Assembly: GCA_003024175.1 (NCBI GenBank)
Contig: MDYQ01000520.1
Coordinates: 1 to 64,000 of the forward strand
Direction: 5' to 3'
Origin: Planoprotostelium fungivorum
Lineage: Eukaryota > Evosea > Variosea > Cavosteliida > Cavosteliaceae
Length of the DNA stretch: 64,000 nucleotides
Each line of letters opens with the position of its first letter. Within the stretch, counting starts at the first letter, position 1. The notes under the pieces were generated by a model that was not told the origin of the DNA, searched no databases, and worked only from the letters and a program-made list of their open reading frames with translations. The position numbers and the translations under genes are program-made. Positions 33,053 through 45,320 of the stretch are shown here, in pieces.

Positions 33053-33299
33053 GGAAGAGTAAAATTTTGTTCGAAACATTTGGCTGTTCTTCTATTCATC
33101 ATGGATGAAAGACTGCGTATTCTATAGCTTCCTGCCCAACACAGGCTCAATACCCTGTCGTTGGTCAAGCAACTGTGATGGTGACAATTGACTATATCAC
33201 TCGATGACAAGTTGGAAAAGAATCGTTTAAAAAAGATTAAATGCGGACCAGATCACATCACGTGACATCAACTCATCTGATCGCAGATCCGAGGGAGTG

Positions 33300-34063
33300 A
33301 TGAGCTCACAAGGTCCATTTCAACAATTAGTTTCACTGTGAGATCGCATGGATGTGTTGAGTTGATTGACCATCGGTAGAGTCGGCCGTTGGGAAGATCA
33401 GAACAGAAAGGGCTCAGCTCTTCTCCAACAACTATCTGAACAGACAGGTGAACGAATCGCCATCTTCGTCTCACATCGTATCAGCTTTCATCAATAAACA
33501 ACCGGCACCGAGTGAGGCCATCGGAGGATCAACACCGTTCACCGCAACAGAGGATGAACAGCCAGCATCGTTCAATGCATTTGAAGGTGCATCATCATCT
33601 GAAATACTGCCTTAACCTTCTCACCCTCTTTCAGTCGAAAAGACTCTGTCTAAATTGAGAGAAGTCCACTTACAACGTGAGATCATTCACCAATCGTCGG
33701 CTCATTTCCGGCAGTGAACTCTGTGGCTGACGACATGGAGAAGTTCAGAGACTCTCTCTATCACCGTCTGACTCTTCCTCTACAGATGGCATCGGATCCG
33801 CAGCATCAGTCTCTGCTCGATCACTGGGACTTCATCATCCGAGTCACAAGCATGTTTTGCAGAGAATTTGTCGTCAAGGAGGGAATACTGAAAGACGTCA
33901 ACATGTGTACTCCATCAGGTGATGATGTTCATCTCATGCATGGTTCTGAACGACGATAGATGTTTTGATGACTTACAATGTGATTTGGAAGAGCCAAGCT
34001 TACGTGGATGTGGGAGTGATGGAGATATACAAGAGATTTATAGAAGTCGAAGAGATGGTGTGA
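33300..34063 (+). CDS. Small helical (coiled-coil) protein, unknown family
   Basis: I do not recognise this protein with confidence. Spliced exons give an N-terminal coil (MSSQGPFQQLVSLVGRWEDQ), a Ser/Pro-rich middle, VEKTLSKLREVHLQR, then SVADDMEKFRDSLYHRLTLP, LLDHWDFIIRVTSMFCREFV and a last exon VIWKSQAYVDVGVMEIYKRF with IEVEEMV before the stop. The pattern of a short helical protein with a C-terminal VMEIYKRF-type helix is faintly like the AIRIM/C1orf109 ribosome-maturation factor, which is a guess. Five or so introns follow the window's norm; the last joins TPS to DVLMTYNV in frame. Start ATG at 33300, stop at 34061-34063. Confidence 0.5.
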
Positions 34064-34345
34064 TGAGTGTTGTGAATAGAGCGAAATGTCCGAATAAAAG
34101 AGATTGATTTGGATATCACGAGATGAATGGATGAGAGGGAAGAGAATGTTTTAGACAGAGGCGAGCGATGATCACACGAGTATTGCATTGATGACACATG
34201 TGATGTGCAGTAATCACACACCGTTCGCTCAGTTTATTTCACACGGAAAGATATCCAATTCAATCGAGGCAGAGATCAGGCGTCTCTCAACACACTGGCC
34301 TCATGCACTCTGTCCACCGTCATCATCATTCCCATCATCACCTCC

Positions 34346-36199
34346 TCACCCCGCCACCGTCCCCTGCCCCGTCGAGGTCTGCCCTCTAATCGTCTGTCTC
34401 AGTATCTCCACGCTCTCCACCGCCAACTTGGGGTCCTCCTTATACTGCATCATGTATCCCTGCAGCTGCGCCATGGAAGGCTTCGTGCCTTCTAAACTAT
34501 CGACAAACTTGTCTCCCCACGGCCCCTTGCCCTCTCCAGGGTAGAACTTTTCGAACATGAATCGAACCATCTCCGGTGTTGCCAAGTCTAAGCACTCCCT
34601 CACATCAACCCTACCGGGTCTGATGAGAACGGGGGGCAGTTTGTCGATGTGGTTCGTGGTCATGAAGACGAGGCGGCCACCTCCTTCGGTGGCAGCGACA
34701 CCGTCTAAAGCGTTGAGGAGACCGGAGAGGGTCACACCGCTCATGCCCCTCTGCATGGCGACGTCGATGTCCTCTAAGAGGAGGATGGAGCGTTGGGGGG
34801 CGATGTTTAAGAGGTGGTTGAGGGTGTCGTCGTTGATTCCTTTGGATTGGAGACTGATGATGCAGATGTTGAGGTTGAGACTGCCGGCTAATGCCATGAT
34901 GTAACTTGACTTTCCGGTTCCGGGAGGGCCGTAGAGAAGGTAACCTCTACGATATGGAATACCTGCACACGATTAACTTGAGAATAAAATGATGATGATG
35001 ATGTGATATCAGATGATGTGATCGGTGAAAACATCTTGTTTAAGATTCTCACCTCGATCGATGTACCATTGTGCGCTCTGTAAGAACTCCACTGCATCCT
35101 TTTGAATTCTCTCTGATTGACCATTCGTCAAGATGACAGAGTGGATGGGCCTCTTCTTCCTGGGGAAACCAAACCTTCTCCAGTCACCACCGCCCGAAGT
35201 ATAAATGACTGTCGTTCCTTCTTCTTTTCTCATGCAATAGACTCTCGATTCTTCCAAGAGTTCTTCGAAGATCTGTCGTCATCAGAAATCGTCGCGAGGC
35301 CATGAAGAGGTGAAGATGTCTCTATTTGTTCGATTCATTTTATTTTCATCGTATCATCAAGATATTGATGATGACGGTAATGGTGATGGAAATCTTGATC
35401 ATCGACTCACCGCACGATCTCTTCCAACAGTGGTCAGTGTGATCGTCTCCCATAGACTTCCGGATGTCATATCTACGACATTCTTCTCTCTAGTTCTCTC
35501 CACCTACCATCACGGATGAGATCAGACGATGATTACGGTGATGATCACCTGGATGTATCTTCCTTTGTATTCGATCCAATGCTTTCCAGTAGAAGGTATG
35601 AGTTGTGTTCTCGTTTTGATCTCTCCGTTCTCGAATTGAGTGAAGTTGGTCTCTACACTCACATGTTGGACATTCTTTCCTTCTTTCATCGAAGCCCACT
35701 CCATAAACCATCCAAAGCTGTCCATCGACATCAATCTCTTTGCACATGGAAAGTCATGTGTGATGTGATAAAATGATGATGATGGGCCGAATCATATCCA
35801 TAGAATCAAATACCTCTTATCTCTCGAGGGAATCTCCACAGAGATGAGTATGCTCTTCCTCGCATACATTATCAATTGTCTCATTCCACTCCTGGCGACC
35901 GCTAGAGCAGTACCCACACCCAGCAGTCCGAAACCAGCCGAGAAAAGAGGGTTACCCAACAAACCAGACAGGAAGCCATCTGATGCTGCGGCACCGGCCA
36001 TCGATCCCGCTGAGCCAGCGCCGGCTGATGCGCCAGCAGCACCCGCCATACCTGGTAATAGAGGTGCTGCCATGAGTAATCGGCTACCATATCGATTCCG
36101 CCACGAAGAGGATGCTGGCGTAGGTGGAAGTGTTTGAGACTTGCCCTGGGGTGGGGTAGGTCTCTTGAGTGCTTTGAGAGCACCTGTAACCTTCCACAT
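34346..36199 (-). CDS. BCS1: Mitochondrial AAA ATPase BCS1
   Basis: BCS1 is the inner-membrane AAA protein that moves the folded Rieske Fe-S protein across the membrane for complex III assembly. The N-terminal part has an Ala/Gly-rich segment and one membrane helix (FGLLGVGTALAVARSGM), then the BCS1-N region with RKSILISVEIPSRDKSM, WIEYKGRYIQ and MEESRVYCMRKEEGTTVIY. The AAA domain has Walker A GPPGTGKSSYI, Walker B ILLLEDIDVA, sensor region FMTTNHIDKLPPVLIRPGR, and the usual C-terminal helices. Shortly before Walker A is the typical IDRG-IPYRRGYLLYG junction, across a 90-base intron. The Gly/Ala/Ser-rich N-terminal extension is longer than in yeast. It diverges from TRM6 with about 230 bases between starts. 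Confidence 0.92.
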
Positions 36200-36429
36200 G
36201 ATGATCGGAGATGATGTGATCTACGATTTGAGAATTTCTTGAAATCACATCGCATTCGGTCGTTTGATGCTCGCAAGGGGTCTCTTCACAAAGACATCAC
36301 TTCGATCGAAACCATTTGGTATCCTAAAGAGTAGACTGAGGTGATACTTGTGTGAGTGATATGGTTCGCATCTGATCTCTGGATTGTAGCTTCACCGCAC
36401 CCGTTTCAGGAAGAGCAATCTACGGCAAG

Positions 36430-38251
36430 ATGCAAGATATAGAATACGGAAACTCTCTCGAGAAACATAAGGATCTTAACCTCCCTCGCCCACCTCCCCG
36501 AGTCATCAGAGAGGGAGACTATGTCTTATTAGAGGGAGACGATCACTTTTCCAAATTCATCCAAGTCACTACGAAGGGGTCAGTCCATTCATCTCACATC
36601 ACCTCCTAATCTCGTACTTAGACATTTCGACTTCCGAAAGAAGAAGGTGAAGATCGATGCTCTCATCGGACAGCCATGGGGCTGTGTCTTCCAAGTCGAT
36701 GCAAATCGTAAACTGGTCCGCACGACCGAATCCGTCTTAAGAGGCGTCAAGATCGAAGCCTCCGCCGCGGAGGTCGACAGAGAATTGGACGATGGTTCCG
36801 TCCCGAAAGATGTTGCATTAGACAATGTGGCGGAGACTACCAAACCTTCCGTGCAGAAGTTGGATCAAGACGTGTTGAGAGACATGAAACAGAAGGGAGA
36901 CGGCGGCCAACAGATCATCCAAGCTCTGATGGACAACAGCTCGACCTTTGGAGAGAAGACAGAGTATTCGAAGGAGAAATACATCGCAAAGAAGAAGAAG
37001 AAGTGAGAGGACGGTGGCGATGCATCGTGATGATGGAATCATGCAGGTACCAACCTTTCGTTCGCGTTTTACAACCTGAGGCTCACAGCATTGCGAGGAG
37101 CTGGTACAGAAACAAACCAGAGAAGATATGGTGAGGAGACATCGAGATGGACGATGGTGATGATCTGACACACGAAAGTTACATGAGAGAGGACGCTTTG
37201 GCTTTCATCATGACCATGTCTAACGTTCAATACGGGTCGAATGTTGGAATTATCGAAACTTGCAACGGATTGATGTTATCCGCTGTGGCTGAGAAGATGA
37301 ACGGTGGGCTCCTCTTCTTTATTTCCTCTCACTCATACAAAATCACCGTCATCTTACATTTCAATTCGATTCGCTTCATCCATTCATCTCTTCTTCGTGA
37401 TGTATAAAACGAACGAAACGATGCAAAGTCTTTGAATATACTGAGCCCCCTCAGGCAGTGGTAACATTGTGGACATGCACCCCAACAACAGCCCCATCGT
37501 CACTGGCCTCTCTTACCTCAATCTCTCTCCAGAAGAGCTGAAGAACATCAAACACATCAGCTTGGATTACATTCCTGAGATTCTCAAGAGATTAGAAGGT
37601 AGAGCGCCTCACCAACCGGAATACAACGACAGGGTGACTATCAAGCCGGAAGAATACACCACCGAGAAGGCGGCAGCCAGGGCTCAATCGATCGAGGATG
37701 TCAGTCAGCTGCTCATGGACGGCTTAGACAGGTTCGATTTTATTTCGATTTATTTGGATGGATTTGGGACCGTTCTGAGACGATGAACAGTCTCATCATC
37801 GCCACCCGCCATGACCCTGCCTCCCTCCTCTTCCCTGTGTTTCCTCTTCTACAACTCTCTTCTCCTTTCGTGGTCTTCAGTCCTTACCTTCAGGTGACAT
37901 CATCATCTTTCATCCTGATGATCATCATCATCGCGATCGTGACAGCTCCATCACCGACACGATGAACGTCTTCTAAAGAGTCCAGCCGTTGGCAGAATGT
38001 GCGGATAGACTGAGATCCGAATGCATGGCCATCCAAGTGGATGTCGTCGAGCTGTGGACGAGAGAGTACCAAGTCTTACCCGATCGCACTCACCCCGAAA
38101 TGAAGATGACTGCACAGAGTGGATACATCTTGACGGGCATCAAGGTGAGAAGAGAGGGAAGAGAGAGACTGAAGGAGAGCAGGTGATGCAAGACAAGGAG
38201 AGGAGGCCTGCGAAGAAGCCAAGAGGAGGAAGGTCCGAAGAGAAGAAATAG
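36430..38251 (+). CDS. TRM6: tRNA (adenine-N1-)methyltransferase non-catalytic subunit TRM6
   Basis: This matches TRM6/Gcd10, the RNA-binding partner of TRM61 that makes m1A58 in tRNA in the nucleus. Landmarks are IREGDYVLLEGDD, VKIDALIGQPWG, GGQQIIQALMDNSSTFGEKT, YSKEKYIAKKKKK, RPFV-type start of the next block (YQPFVRVLQPEA), GSNVGIIETCNGLMLSAVAE, GSGNIVDMHPNNSP, SLIIATRHDP, PFVVFSPYLQPLAECADRL, WTREYQVLPDRTHPEM and GYILTGIKV. Introns are short. The last splice (about 38145-38182) replaces an immediate basic read-through with MQDKERRPAKKPRGGRSEEK, a Lys-rich tail. The middle acidic insert of animal TRM6 is reduced. It needs TRM61, which is not in this window. Confidence 0.92.
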
Positions 38252-38341
38252 ATCGTGTGAACGTGTCGTGTTCTCGTTTGTTCTTAAAGGTTTGAAATGT
38301 GGATGAGATGAGGTGATCGGATAGTGTGTTATAATTATAAT

Positions 38342-41300
38342 TTATTCTTCTACGTCTCTGGCGCCCGTGGCGTATTGCACCACCAAGTTCAATGTGTTCT
38401 CGTCTCCCAATATTCTCAGGTGATCCACTCGGCTCAGCTCGTGTACCTACATCATCAGCACATCATCGCGATCGTCCATCATCATATGTACCTGTATCTT
38501 CTGTCCAGGTAGTGTCTTCTCCTTCTTCCACAGATTGGGTGCATACAGTGAGGCGTATGGTACTGTACCATCACCCGATGCCTTCTTCATTCCACAGTGG
38601 ATCTGATGTGTCCTCTTCGTCTCATACGCGACTCCATGCTTCATCTGTGAAGAGTGAGATCGTCATCACGATCGGACGACATCACATCACAGATGTGGAT
38701 GATGTAGATGATGTAGATGATGTAGATGATGTAGATGATGTAGATGATGTAGATGATGTAGATGATGTAGATGATGTAGATGATGTAGATGATGTAGATG
38801 ATGTAGATGTGATGAACGTGTCTCATTCTCTCACGAAATAATCTCCGTTGCCTGTCAACTTGTCTGCGGTGGCATCGGGGACCCACCCGTAGGTCCTACT
38901 CTTTCTAAAGTAAGTGAACACCTCTGTCTTCAGATTGACTCCTGCTCATCATCAACACACAGTAACTTCAATGGTGGTGTGTCTTCTATCCAAACGAGAG
39001 AAGATGCTTCACCATAGATGGCAACTAATTTCTTGACCAAAGGTGGCTGGGCGATGGGCTGTTCATTGTCTTTTAGATTCTTATCGTACAAGAATTCGTC
39101 GTTTAGGTACATCTCTTCGTACATCTTCCAACTGTTTTCCACCTCATCTCATCTCAGTCGTCGTCACAACGAAAATGTAGAATGCAGACAGATGTCTGTC
39201 ATCATGATCATGATGATGATCGTCTCACCTCTTGCACACCGGCGACTCCCTTTGTGGATTCAAACTCTCCCTTCTCATTCTAACAGACAGTATCAGTGTC
39301 GTTCTCATGTTTGATGTGACATCCAATCGTATCAACAATGTGTATCGTTCGATGATTCACCTTGAAGTATGCGAAAGTAGGCAAGCACCACAGCTCGTGA
39401 CGAATGGGAAACAGCCAAGGCACTGATTCAAATAAATAAAAATAAAAGATGAAATACAAATCGATTCGAGTGGACGAGATGAATATCTATGATGAGGATA
39501 GAAATTCAATGGAGAAAAAGGAAAGGAAAAAAGAAATTGAGAGAAAAAGAGAAGAATAAATACACACGTGAGCCCATGGATCTAGGTAAAGCCTTTCCTT
39601 CTTCATCGTTCAAGAATAAATCCATTCCGAATTTATCTCCGGATATCTACAACACCATCCATCAGTCACGCATCAACATGATTGTATCACATATGGATGT
39701 CACATCAAATCATGATGGATGTCATATCAAATCATGATGGATGTCACATCAAATCAGAGATGGATGTCACATCAAATCATGATGGATGTCATTTGTACGT
39801 ACGATGGCTCTGAGAGTCTTTGGAGAACCAAAATAAGGAGCTGCTAAGGCAATCTGCATGTACACATTCTCGTCCACCCAATTTTCACCGAAATTCTTCT
39901 TTGCGAAACGGTAAAAGTATTGCATCAGTCGATTTCCTTTCCCGCGTCATTTTCCCGCTCGATTCGAATTTCAAATTTCGAAATCTCACCCATGGAGTGA
40001 GCGACGATGAGTACCTTCTGACCGTTGTTCTTGTCCCTGAGACACTCGATGGTTCTCCTGAGAGTGTGACAGTACTTGTCTCTCTCTTGGATCTTGCAAG
40101 GAGGAAGCCTCCAATCATACTACAAGTGGATGAATATTGAACCAATCGATGTTTCATCATCATCCATTGATTTCGATCTCTATCTCCTCTTTCGTATTCA
40201 CGTTGTATGATTCGAATTGGATTTCACGTTCATCGCATGATTTCTATTTCGAATGGAGATGCAATGGAAAGCTCACAGCTGCTGCGGCCAGGTTGGTGTG
40301 ATCGTAACCTATGGTAGAGAGGCGTTCGATCAAGTGAGAGTAGACGTACGTTGCATCTTTGAAGAGCATGGAGTGATCTAGATTGTCTATGCCGTGGAGA
40401 CCATCTACGGGCCTGACTTTGATTCCTGTTTCGTCTCAGTTCTTCGTCTCAACAATAAAATAGAATAAAACATTACCGTCGGGATCTCTCCAGCCGTCTT
40501 TCAATAACAAGTGTTCGAACCACAGTTTCTGTTTTCGTTTCAATGAATGCCAGAGGAGAGGAAATAAAATAGAATAAATCACCTTCGTAACACCGAGACG
40601 ATTGACGTTGAGCCAGATTCTCGTTCTGAACCACTCTGCATTGGGTGACTTCCACACCTGTAGATGAAAATCATTATTTTAATTCTAGTTGTAGAATAAA
40701 CGAGAATCAAATGATATTAAAATGAGAATAAATCTTGACCTCGAGAGAAGAACCAGCCAGACCGTGAACCAATACCACCGGATACTACCACCCATCATTT
40801 CCCGCGCGATTCAAATTTCAAACTCACCCTGCACTGACCCAGCTTCATGGGCTTGGGATGAAGCGCGATCTCACTCATGTGCTTTGAATCTTCACGGCTG
40901 TGCAGGATGCTTCCCTCATCACTGATTGTATCTGATGGTTCAGGTGACATCGATCGGTCCATAGACATCGATTGGTCCATAGACATCGATTGGTCCATAG
41001 ACATCGATTGGTCCATAGACATCGATTCACGTGTGGAAGATGTATCGTCTATCGATCTCTCTAACGATAAATTGGCCGAAAATTTTTCCAAGAAATGTTC
41101 TTGGGTGGCGGCAGGGGGTGTAGCACTGGGAGAGTGAGTGTTGTAGATCGAAGACGTGTAAAATTGTGAATGGAAGTTTGAGGGAGATTTCATTTAGAAC
41201 TCACGCTTTCTTCCTCTTGTAAGTGAAACTGCTCGCTCTTCGGATCAATTTGGGCGATCTACAATCGGTCACATCGCGTTCGCAGATTCCAGACTCACCC

Positions 41301-42740
41301 TCCCTTCTCCTTTGGAGGTGCGATGTACATCTGTCACATGGATCAGACGATTCTAAAAATAGATCCTCCATCGAAATCACGATGTGATCAAATCATCGAT
41401 GCGATGTTGATGTGATCATCACCTCTTCTGATGGAATTCGATTGATGACATCCATCACTTCCGCCGCAAAATCAGGATCCTTTGACACGGCGTAACTCAA
41501 TCCCGTCTCACCGCGGCTGTACGTACGTTACGTATGCACGGTGAGGTGACTCACAGACTGGTCGCGTAGATGTCTGCTCCCCTCTTGAATAAGATCTCGA
41601 TCGATTTCTTGTTTCCACGCGAGCAGGCTGTCTTTCGTCAGTCTTAGATGGCAATGATGATCGTGCTGATGAAATGATGATGATCGTGAGAGTGATCGAA
41701 GATCAAGTCAGGGTGATGATCATGACGATAGTGATGGGAGAAAAAAGAGAAGAGGTAAAGACCTTGGTGGAAGCATGTCTCTCCGTGAATATTCTACATA
41801 TCCATCAGTGAACGCCACAACATTTTTTTCATTTTTCTTTTGAATGATTCTTCACCTTAACGTCGATATCAATTAAGCCAGCCAGTCCTTGGTTCAATAT
41901 CTTCTCACATCAGCCATCACCATCACATCCATCATCGTCTTCACCTTTATGAACCGCTCGTCTGTGTTGGAACTCCTCACTAGATAATGAATGGGTGTGT
42001 TGCCATCATCGTTGGCCATATTCACATCGGCACCGTAGTTGAGAAGCACCTCCACGATGTCCAAGTGATTCTGGTAGCATGCGGTGTGGAGAGCTGTCGT
42101 AATTCAGATGAGAATAGAAGGCTTCGAGGGCATGATGTTCACCGGTCCAGCTGTGATTGTCTCTCTGATTGATCTGCAGATTGCGATCTTTTCCTCGGTT
42201 CAAGATGGACCTGGATATCATTAGACGTCATGGACAGGAGAAGATGAACTCACTCCACGGTGGCGAGGTCGCCTTCGTTGGCGGCGGCCATTAATAATGT
42301 CTGTGCGGTCGCATCGGTTAGAGAGAGGTCGAACAACTGCTGAGAATCTTCTAAGACTCCAGATAGGAGAGTACCACTGCGGACACTCTCTGCGTAACTT
42401 CCTCTCCTCTAAATGGAATCAGCATATATGGTGTCGCAGCTTTCAACTCACAGCTGTCTCTTGATCACATAATTTCATGAGAAGGTCTTTTAGATCGGTG
42501 ACGGCAGCTCTGGTCGATGATTAAGAGTACATTTTTCATATCACGAACCTGGGTCCTCTCGAAAGACTCTTGTTTCGGTCACTCATCGAAGACTTCCCAG
42601 GATTCTGCGTCCATCAGTTCATTCCACTTCAATCGAATCTTCACCTCCTCCATCGGAACCTCCACCACCTTCGGTTCAGGTTCTTCTACGGGAAGAGCTG
42701 TGTCTTCACCTCTCCACCATTTTCTCAGGGTACCACTCAT
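38342..42740 (-). CDS. Ankyrin-repeat protein fused to LCAT/PDAT-type acyltransferase
   Basis: The N-terminal part (from the ATG at 42740) has a charged start, helices, then ankyrin repeats: DATAQTLLMAAANEGDLATV, WTALHTACYQNHLDIVEVLL, NYGADVNMANDDGNTPIHYL, and ACSRGNKKSIEILFKRGADI with LRGETGLSYAVS. A Ser/Asp/Met linker follows, then an LCAT/PDAT-like catalytic region: YPVVLVHGLAGSSLE, DGLHGIDNLDHSM, YDWRLPPCKIQERDKYCHTL, the Ser elbow VLIVAHSMGN, IALAAPYFGSPKTLRAI, ASGDGTVPYASLYAPNLW (Asp) and a His near the C-terminus (VDHLRILGDENTLNLVVQYA). LCAT-like enzymes are Ser-Asp-His acyltransferases or phospholipases acting on lipids. The junction lies inside a continuous exon chain; no start codon, promoter or stop separates the halves. 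No signal peptide or N-terminal membrane helix was seen, so it may be cytosolic. Confidence 0.78.
38692..38809. repeat. Intronic 9-base minisatellite (GTAGATGAT)n
   Basis: About 13 tandem 9-base units with almost no divergence, lying in an intron of the ankyrin-LCAT gene between the exons ending GDYFVRE and starting near MKHGVAYE. The plus-strand reading encodes a meaningless VDD repeat. Confidence 0.9.
39693..39790. repeat. Intronic 22-base tandem repeat
   Basis: About four and a half copies of TGGATGTCACATCAAATCATGA with one or two changes each. It occupies most of an intron of the ankyrin-LCAT gene, between the exons ending KTLRAI and beginning ISGDKFG. Confidence 0.85.
40946..41027 (-). 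repeat. 18-base coding repeat encoding (MSMDQS)n
   Basis: Four copies plus a partial of GACATCGATTGGTCCATA in the linker between the ankyrin and LCAT parts, encoding MSMDQS repeats. The frame stays open on both sides and joins to the exon encoding MSEIALHPKPMKLGQC. Confidence 0.85.
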
Positions 42741-42893
42741 GTTGCTGTGCGGAATGAGCGGGGGAGGGTTTAGGGTACCTCCACAGGAAATGGGACAAGT
42801 GTATGACACACCTAATCTACAATTCAATCCTATAGAATATCAACGGATACAGTTTGGCGCCTGAGCACTCATTTGAAATCATCGCATCGCATC

Positions 42894-43268
42894 ATGCAGA
42901 GTTCTCACTTTGTCGTCAGACCCATCATCCTTGCTCATATCGATATCAAGCCGACTTGGAATGATGTGGAAGATGCAGAATCGATTCTCAGTCGAGAAGA
43001 ATTAGAGCACGAGAGATACAGAGAGTCCATACGCAAGAAACCAGCGCCAAAACCGTTGGGATGCTCGCATGTCATTACCGATTCGGATGAGGAAGAAGAG
43101 GAACAGATGGAGCACAGAGAGGAGTCAGAAGAGGAAATCGAGCAAGAAGATTCCGTCGATATGGAAGAATCGAGAGGAGAAGAGAGTTACGTCTCTGGTG
43201 ATTCTGTATTACAAGATGGAAGGTCTTTCGAGGAAGATGTGAGGAAAAAAGTGATGTATAGCGCCTGA
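42894..43268 (+). CDS. Small acidic protein, possibly APC15-like
   Basis: The open frame encodes about 125 residues. The N-terminal third has IDIKPTWNDVEDAESILSRE then a charged helix with ELEHERYRESIRKKP; the rest is Asp/Glu-rich (SDEEEEEQ, EESEEEIEQ). The order of a W-x-x-V-E segment, a charged helix and an acidic tail is similar in outline to APC15, a small anaphase-promoting complex subunit, but this is weak because acidic tails are common. The start ATG at 42894 lacks support from a known family boundary. An upstream short frame (42756-42864) might be a first exon, but I could not find a splice that joins them. Stop TGA at 43266-43268. Confidence 0.45.
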   Translation: MQSSHFVVRPIILAHIDIKPTWNDVEDAESILSREELEHERYRESIRKKPAPKPLGCSHVITDSDEEEEEQMEHREESEEEIEQEDSVDMEESRGEESYVSGDSVLQDGRSFEEDVRKKVMYSA

Positions 43269-43665
43269 AAGAATTATTTAGTATTCCATGGAGGATATGG
43301 ACGCCAGTATGAGCCAATGATGATCCGATGATCTTCTGATACAGCATCGAGTCACCAGCGATCACATTCTAATTGAGAGACAATTGGATTCGAGCCGTCT
43401 TGATCGCGTTTGCATCGAATACAATTCGAGAATGAGGATCCTACTGTCGACGAGATCTGTTGTATATATTCCAATTCATCTAATTTCATCGAATGTACAA
43501 GAGAAGTTCTATGATCGTGTTACACTGTTGGCGCATGTTGTCGTGAGGACATCTCATCTTCGTCATCATCGTGTCGATAACAATCAAAAATGGACAAATT
43601 GGATTGTAGATCGATCGAAAATATTAGGACGGGTGGTGATCATCCTCTTCGCATTCCAACCGATC

Positions 43666-44816
43666 ATGAGCAAGAAGAAAGAAAAGACACCGGAAGAGAG
43701 AGAGAAGAAGTTCTTCAACTCGTTCGACTTCTTCGATGACGAAGATGAAGATCGTCACGCTGACACACCTTCTGGAACTTCAGACGGAACGCTAGAGATG
43801 GACCTGAGCTCCGTGAACAGCAAGAAGGACAGAGACACGCAGCATGGTAAAGTGTTAGCTGGAATCAGTACGACTACCTCTCTTCCCTTCTTCGAGCACA
43901 AGATCCTCATGAAACAAGACACTCACGAGTGCGGAGGTGAGTGTCTATGTTATCAAGATGGAATCGGATCTCGATGAATCACACGATTGATATGATTCAG
44001 GTCATCTCTGGAGGAGTGCGACAGTGTTGATGAGCTTCATGGAAAACACGACTCATTTCCCTCCACAAGAAGACGGAAAGAGTCACTGGTACAAGAAGAG
44101 GATCATAGAGGTGATGTGTCATCCGATCATCACGATGAAGATCCATCGTTTGCCCACACTGAACAAAGAGAACAGTTGGGTGCCGGAACGGGTCTTCTGG
44201 GTATTGCTCTAGCCAAGACAGGTTTCTGATATCATCACACGTCTCTGTGCACCCGCATCCATCATCGACGATCATCTCTGACGATGCCGTAGGTGCCTCT
44301 GTGATTGTCACCGACCAAGAGTCTTTAGTACCCCTCATGCGAGAGAACGCGACTCTGAATCAATTGTCTGAGACAGATGTGACTGTGGACAAGTTATCAT
44401 GGTGAGTCATCATAAAATCGATTCACAATGTGATTTATTTCTCGACTTTGATTCAACTTGGTCAGGGGAGAAGAAGATTGCACGAGGTACAAGACAGAAA
44501 AGATCGATTACATCATCGCCTCAGATTGTGTCTATCTCGAATTCACATTCGAGGCACTCATCGAGACGATGATGGATCTGGCCGATGCATCGACGACCAT
44601 CATCATGTCCTTTCAGAAGAGGAGAAAAGGAGACAATCGATTCTGGAGGATGGCTGGGAAGAAGTTTGAAATCAAGAGGGTGAGATCTTGTGCATCTCGA
44701 TGTGATGATGTGTCATTGTGATGTGATGATGAGGGACTGAATGGAGACAGATACCTCTGGAGAGTTACAGTAATTCACACGAGAGAGTCATGATCAATTT
44801 TTTGACGAAAAAATGA
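43666..44816 (+). CDS. METTL21-type lysine methyltransferase
   Basis: This is a class I SAM-dependent methyltransferase of the METTL21/EFM family, which methylate Lys in chaperones and translation factors. The motifs are LPFFEHKILMKQDTHECGGH, LWRSATVLMSFMEN, the SAM loop LGAGTGLLGIALAKTG, ASVIVTDQ (acidic residue after strand 2), DVTVDKLSWGEED, YIIASDCVYLEFTFEALIET (DxVY post-SAM motif) and a C-terminal SYSNSHERVMINFLTKK. The intron at about 44112-44175 restores the SAM loop. The N-terminus is a charged tail rich in Lys, Glu and Asp (MSKKKEKTPEEREKKFFNS). The frame is open further up to about 43430 with an in-frame ATG, so a longer N-terminus is possible but lacks family support. Target protein unknown. 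Confidence 0.85.
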
Positions 44817-45320
44817 GACCAACCAACGAATGAGAATACATCCGATAGGGTCATCGTGTTCCACTACTGCTTTCTTTAGATGGTAATAGTACTAATCATC
44901 ACATCTCACCAGTTTTGTCTCGTATCGCAACAACATCACATCATATTCACATCCTCCTCCAACACATTCGTGCTCATCTCATCAATGAATATACCCATCA
45001 TCAGCTGATGCGTTAGACACGAGTGATTAAACCTTAAGACCAGAGGCAATTGGCTTCGTGTTCCGGAATACGAAAAAGGAGAAAAATGTGTTCAATTCGT
45101 CGTTGTAGATGTAGAACGTTCGTTCGAATAAAGAACACGGCGAGCATCAAACTCGATCATCTACATCGTCAACTTTTAACACTTATCTATTGAGAAAGAG
45201 TTCAATATCTCTATCTCTTATTGGGTGGGTACTCTCATCTATTCGACTCCTCCATTCTCCATAGAGATCGCCGTCCATTCTTCATGTGAACTGAAATCAT
45301 CTATCAGACAAAATACGTTG
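44817..45320. other. Intergenic region, METTL21-type gene to eIF4G
   Basis: About 500 bases with no supported ORF. It must hold the 3' UTR of the methyltransferase gene and the promoter and 5' UTR of eIF4G. An AATAAA-like word occurs near 45126. Nothing else is seen. Confidence 0.4.

Noticed and set aside
38392-38841. Forward frame with a long VDD repeat
   Set aside because: It reads through the intronic 9-base minisatellite and antisense of LCAT exons.
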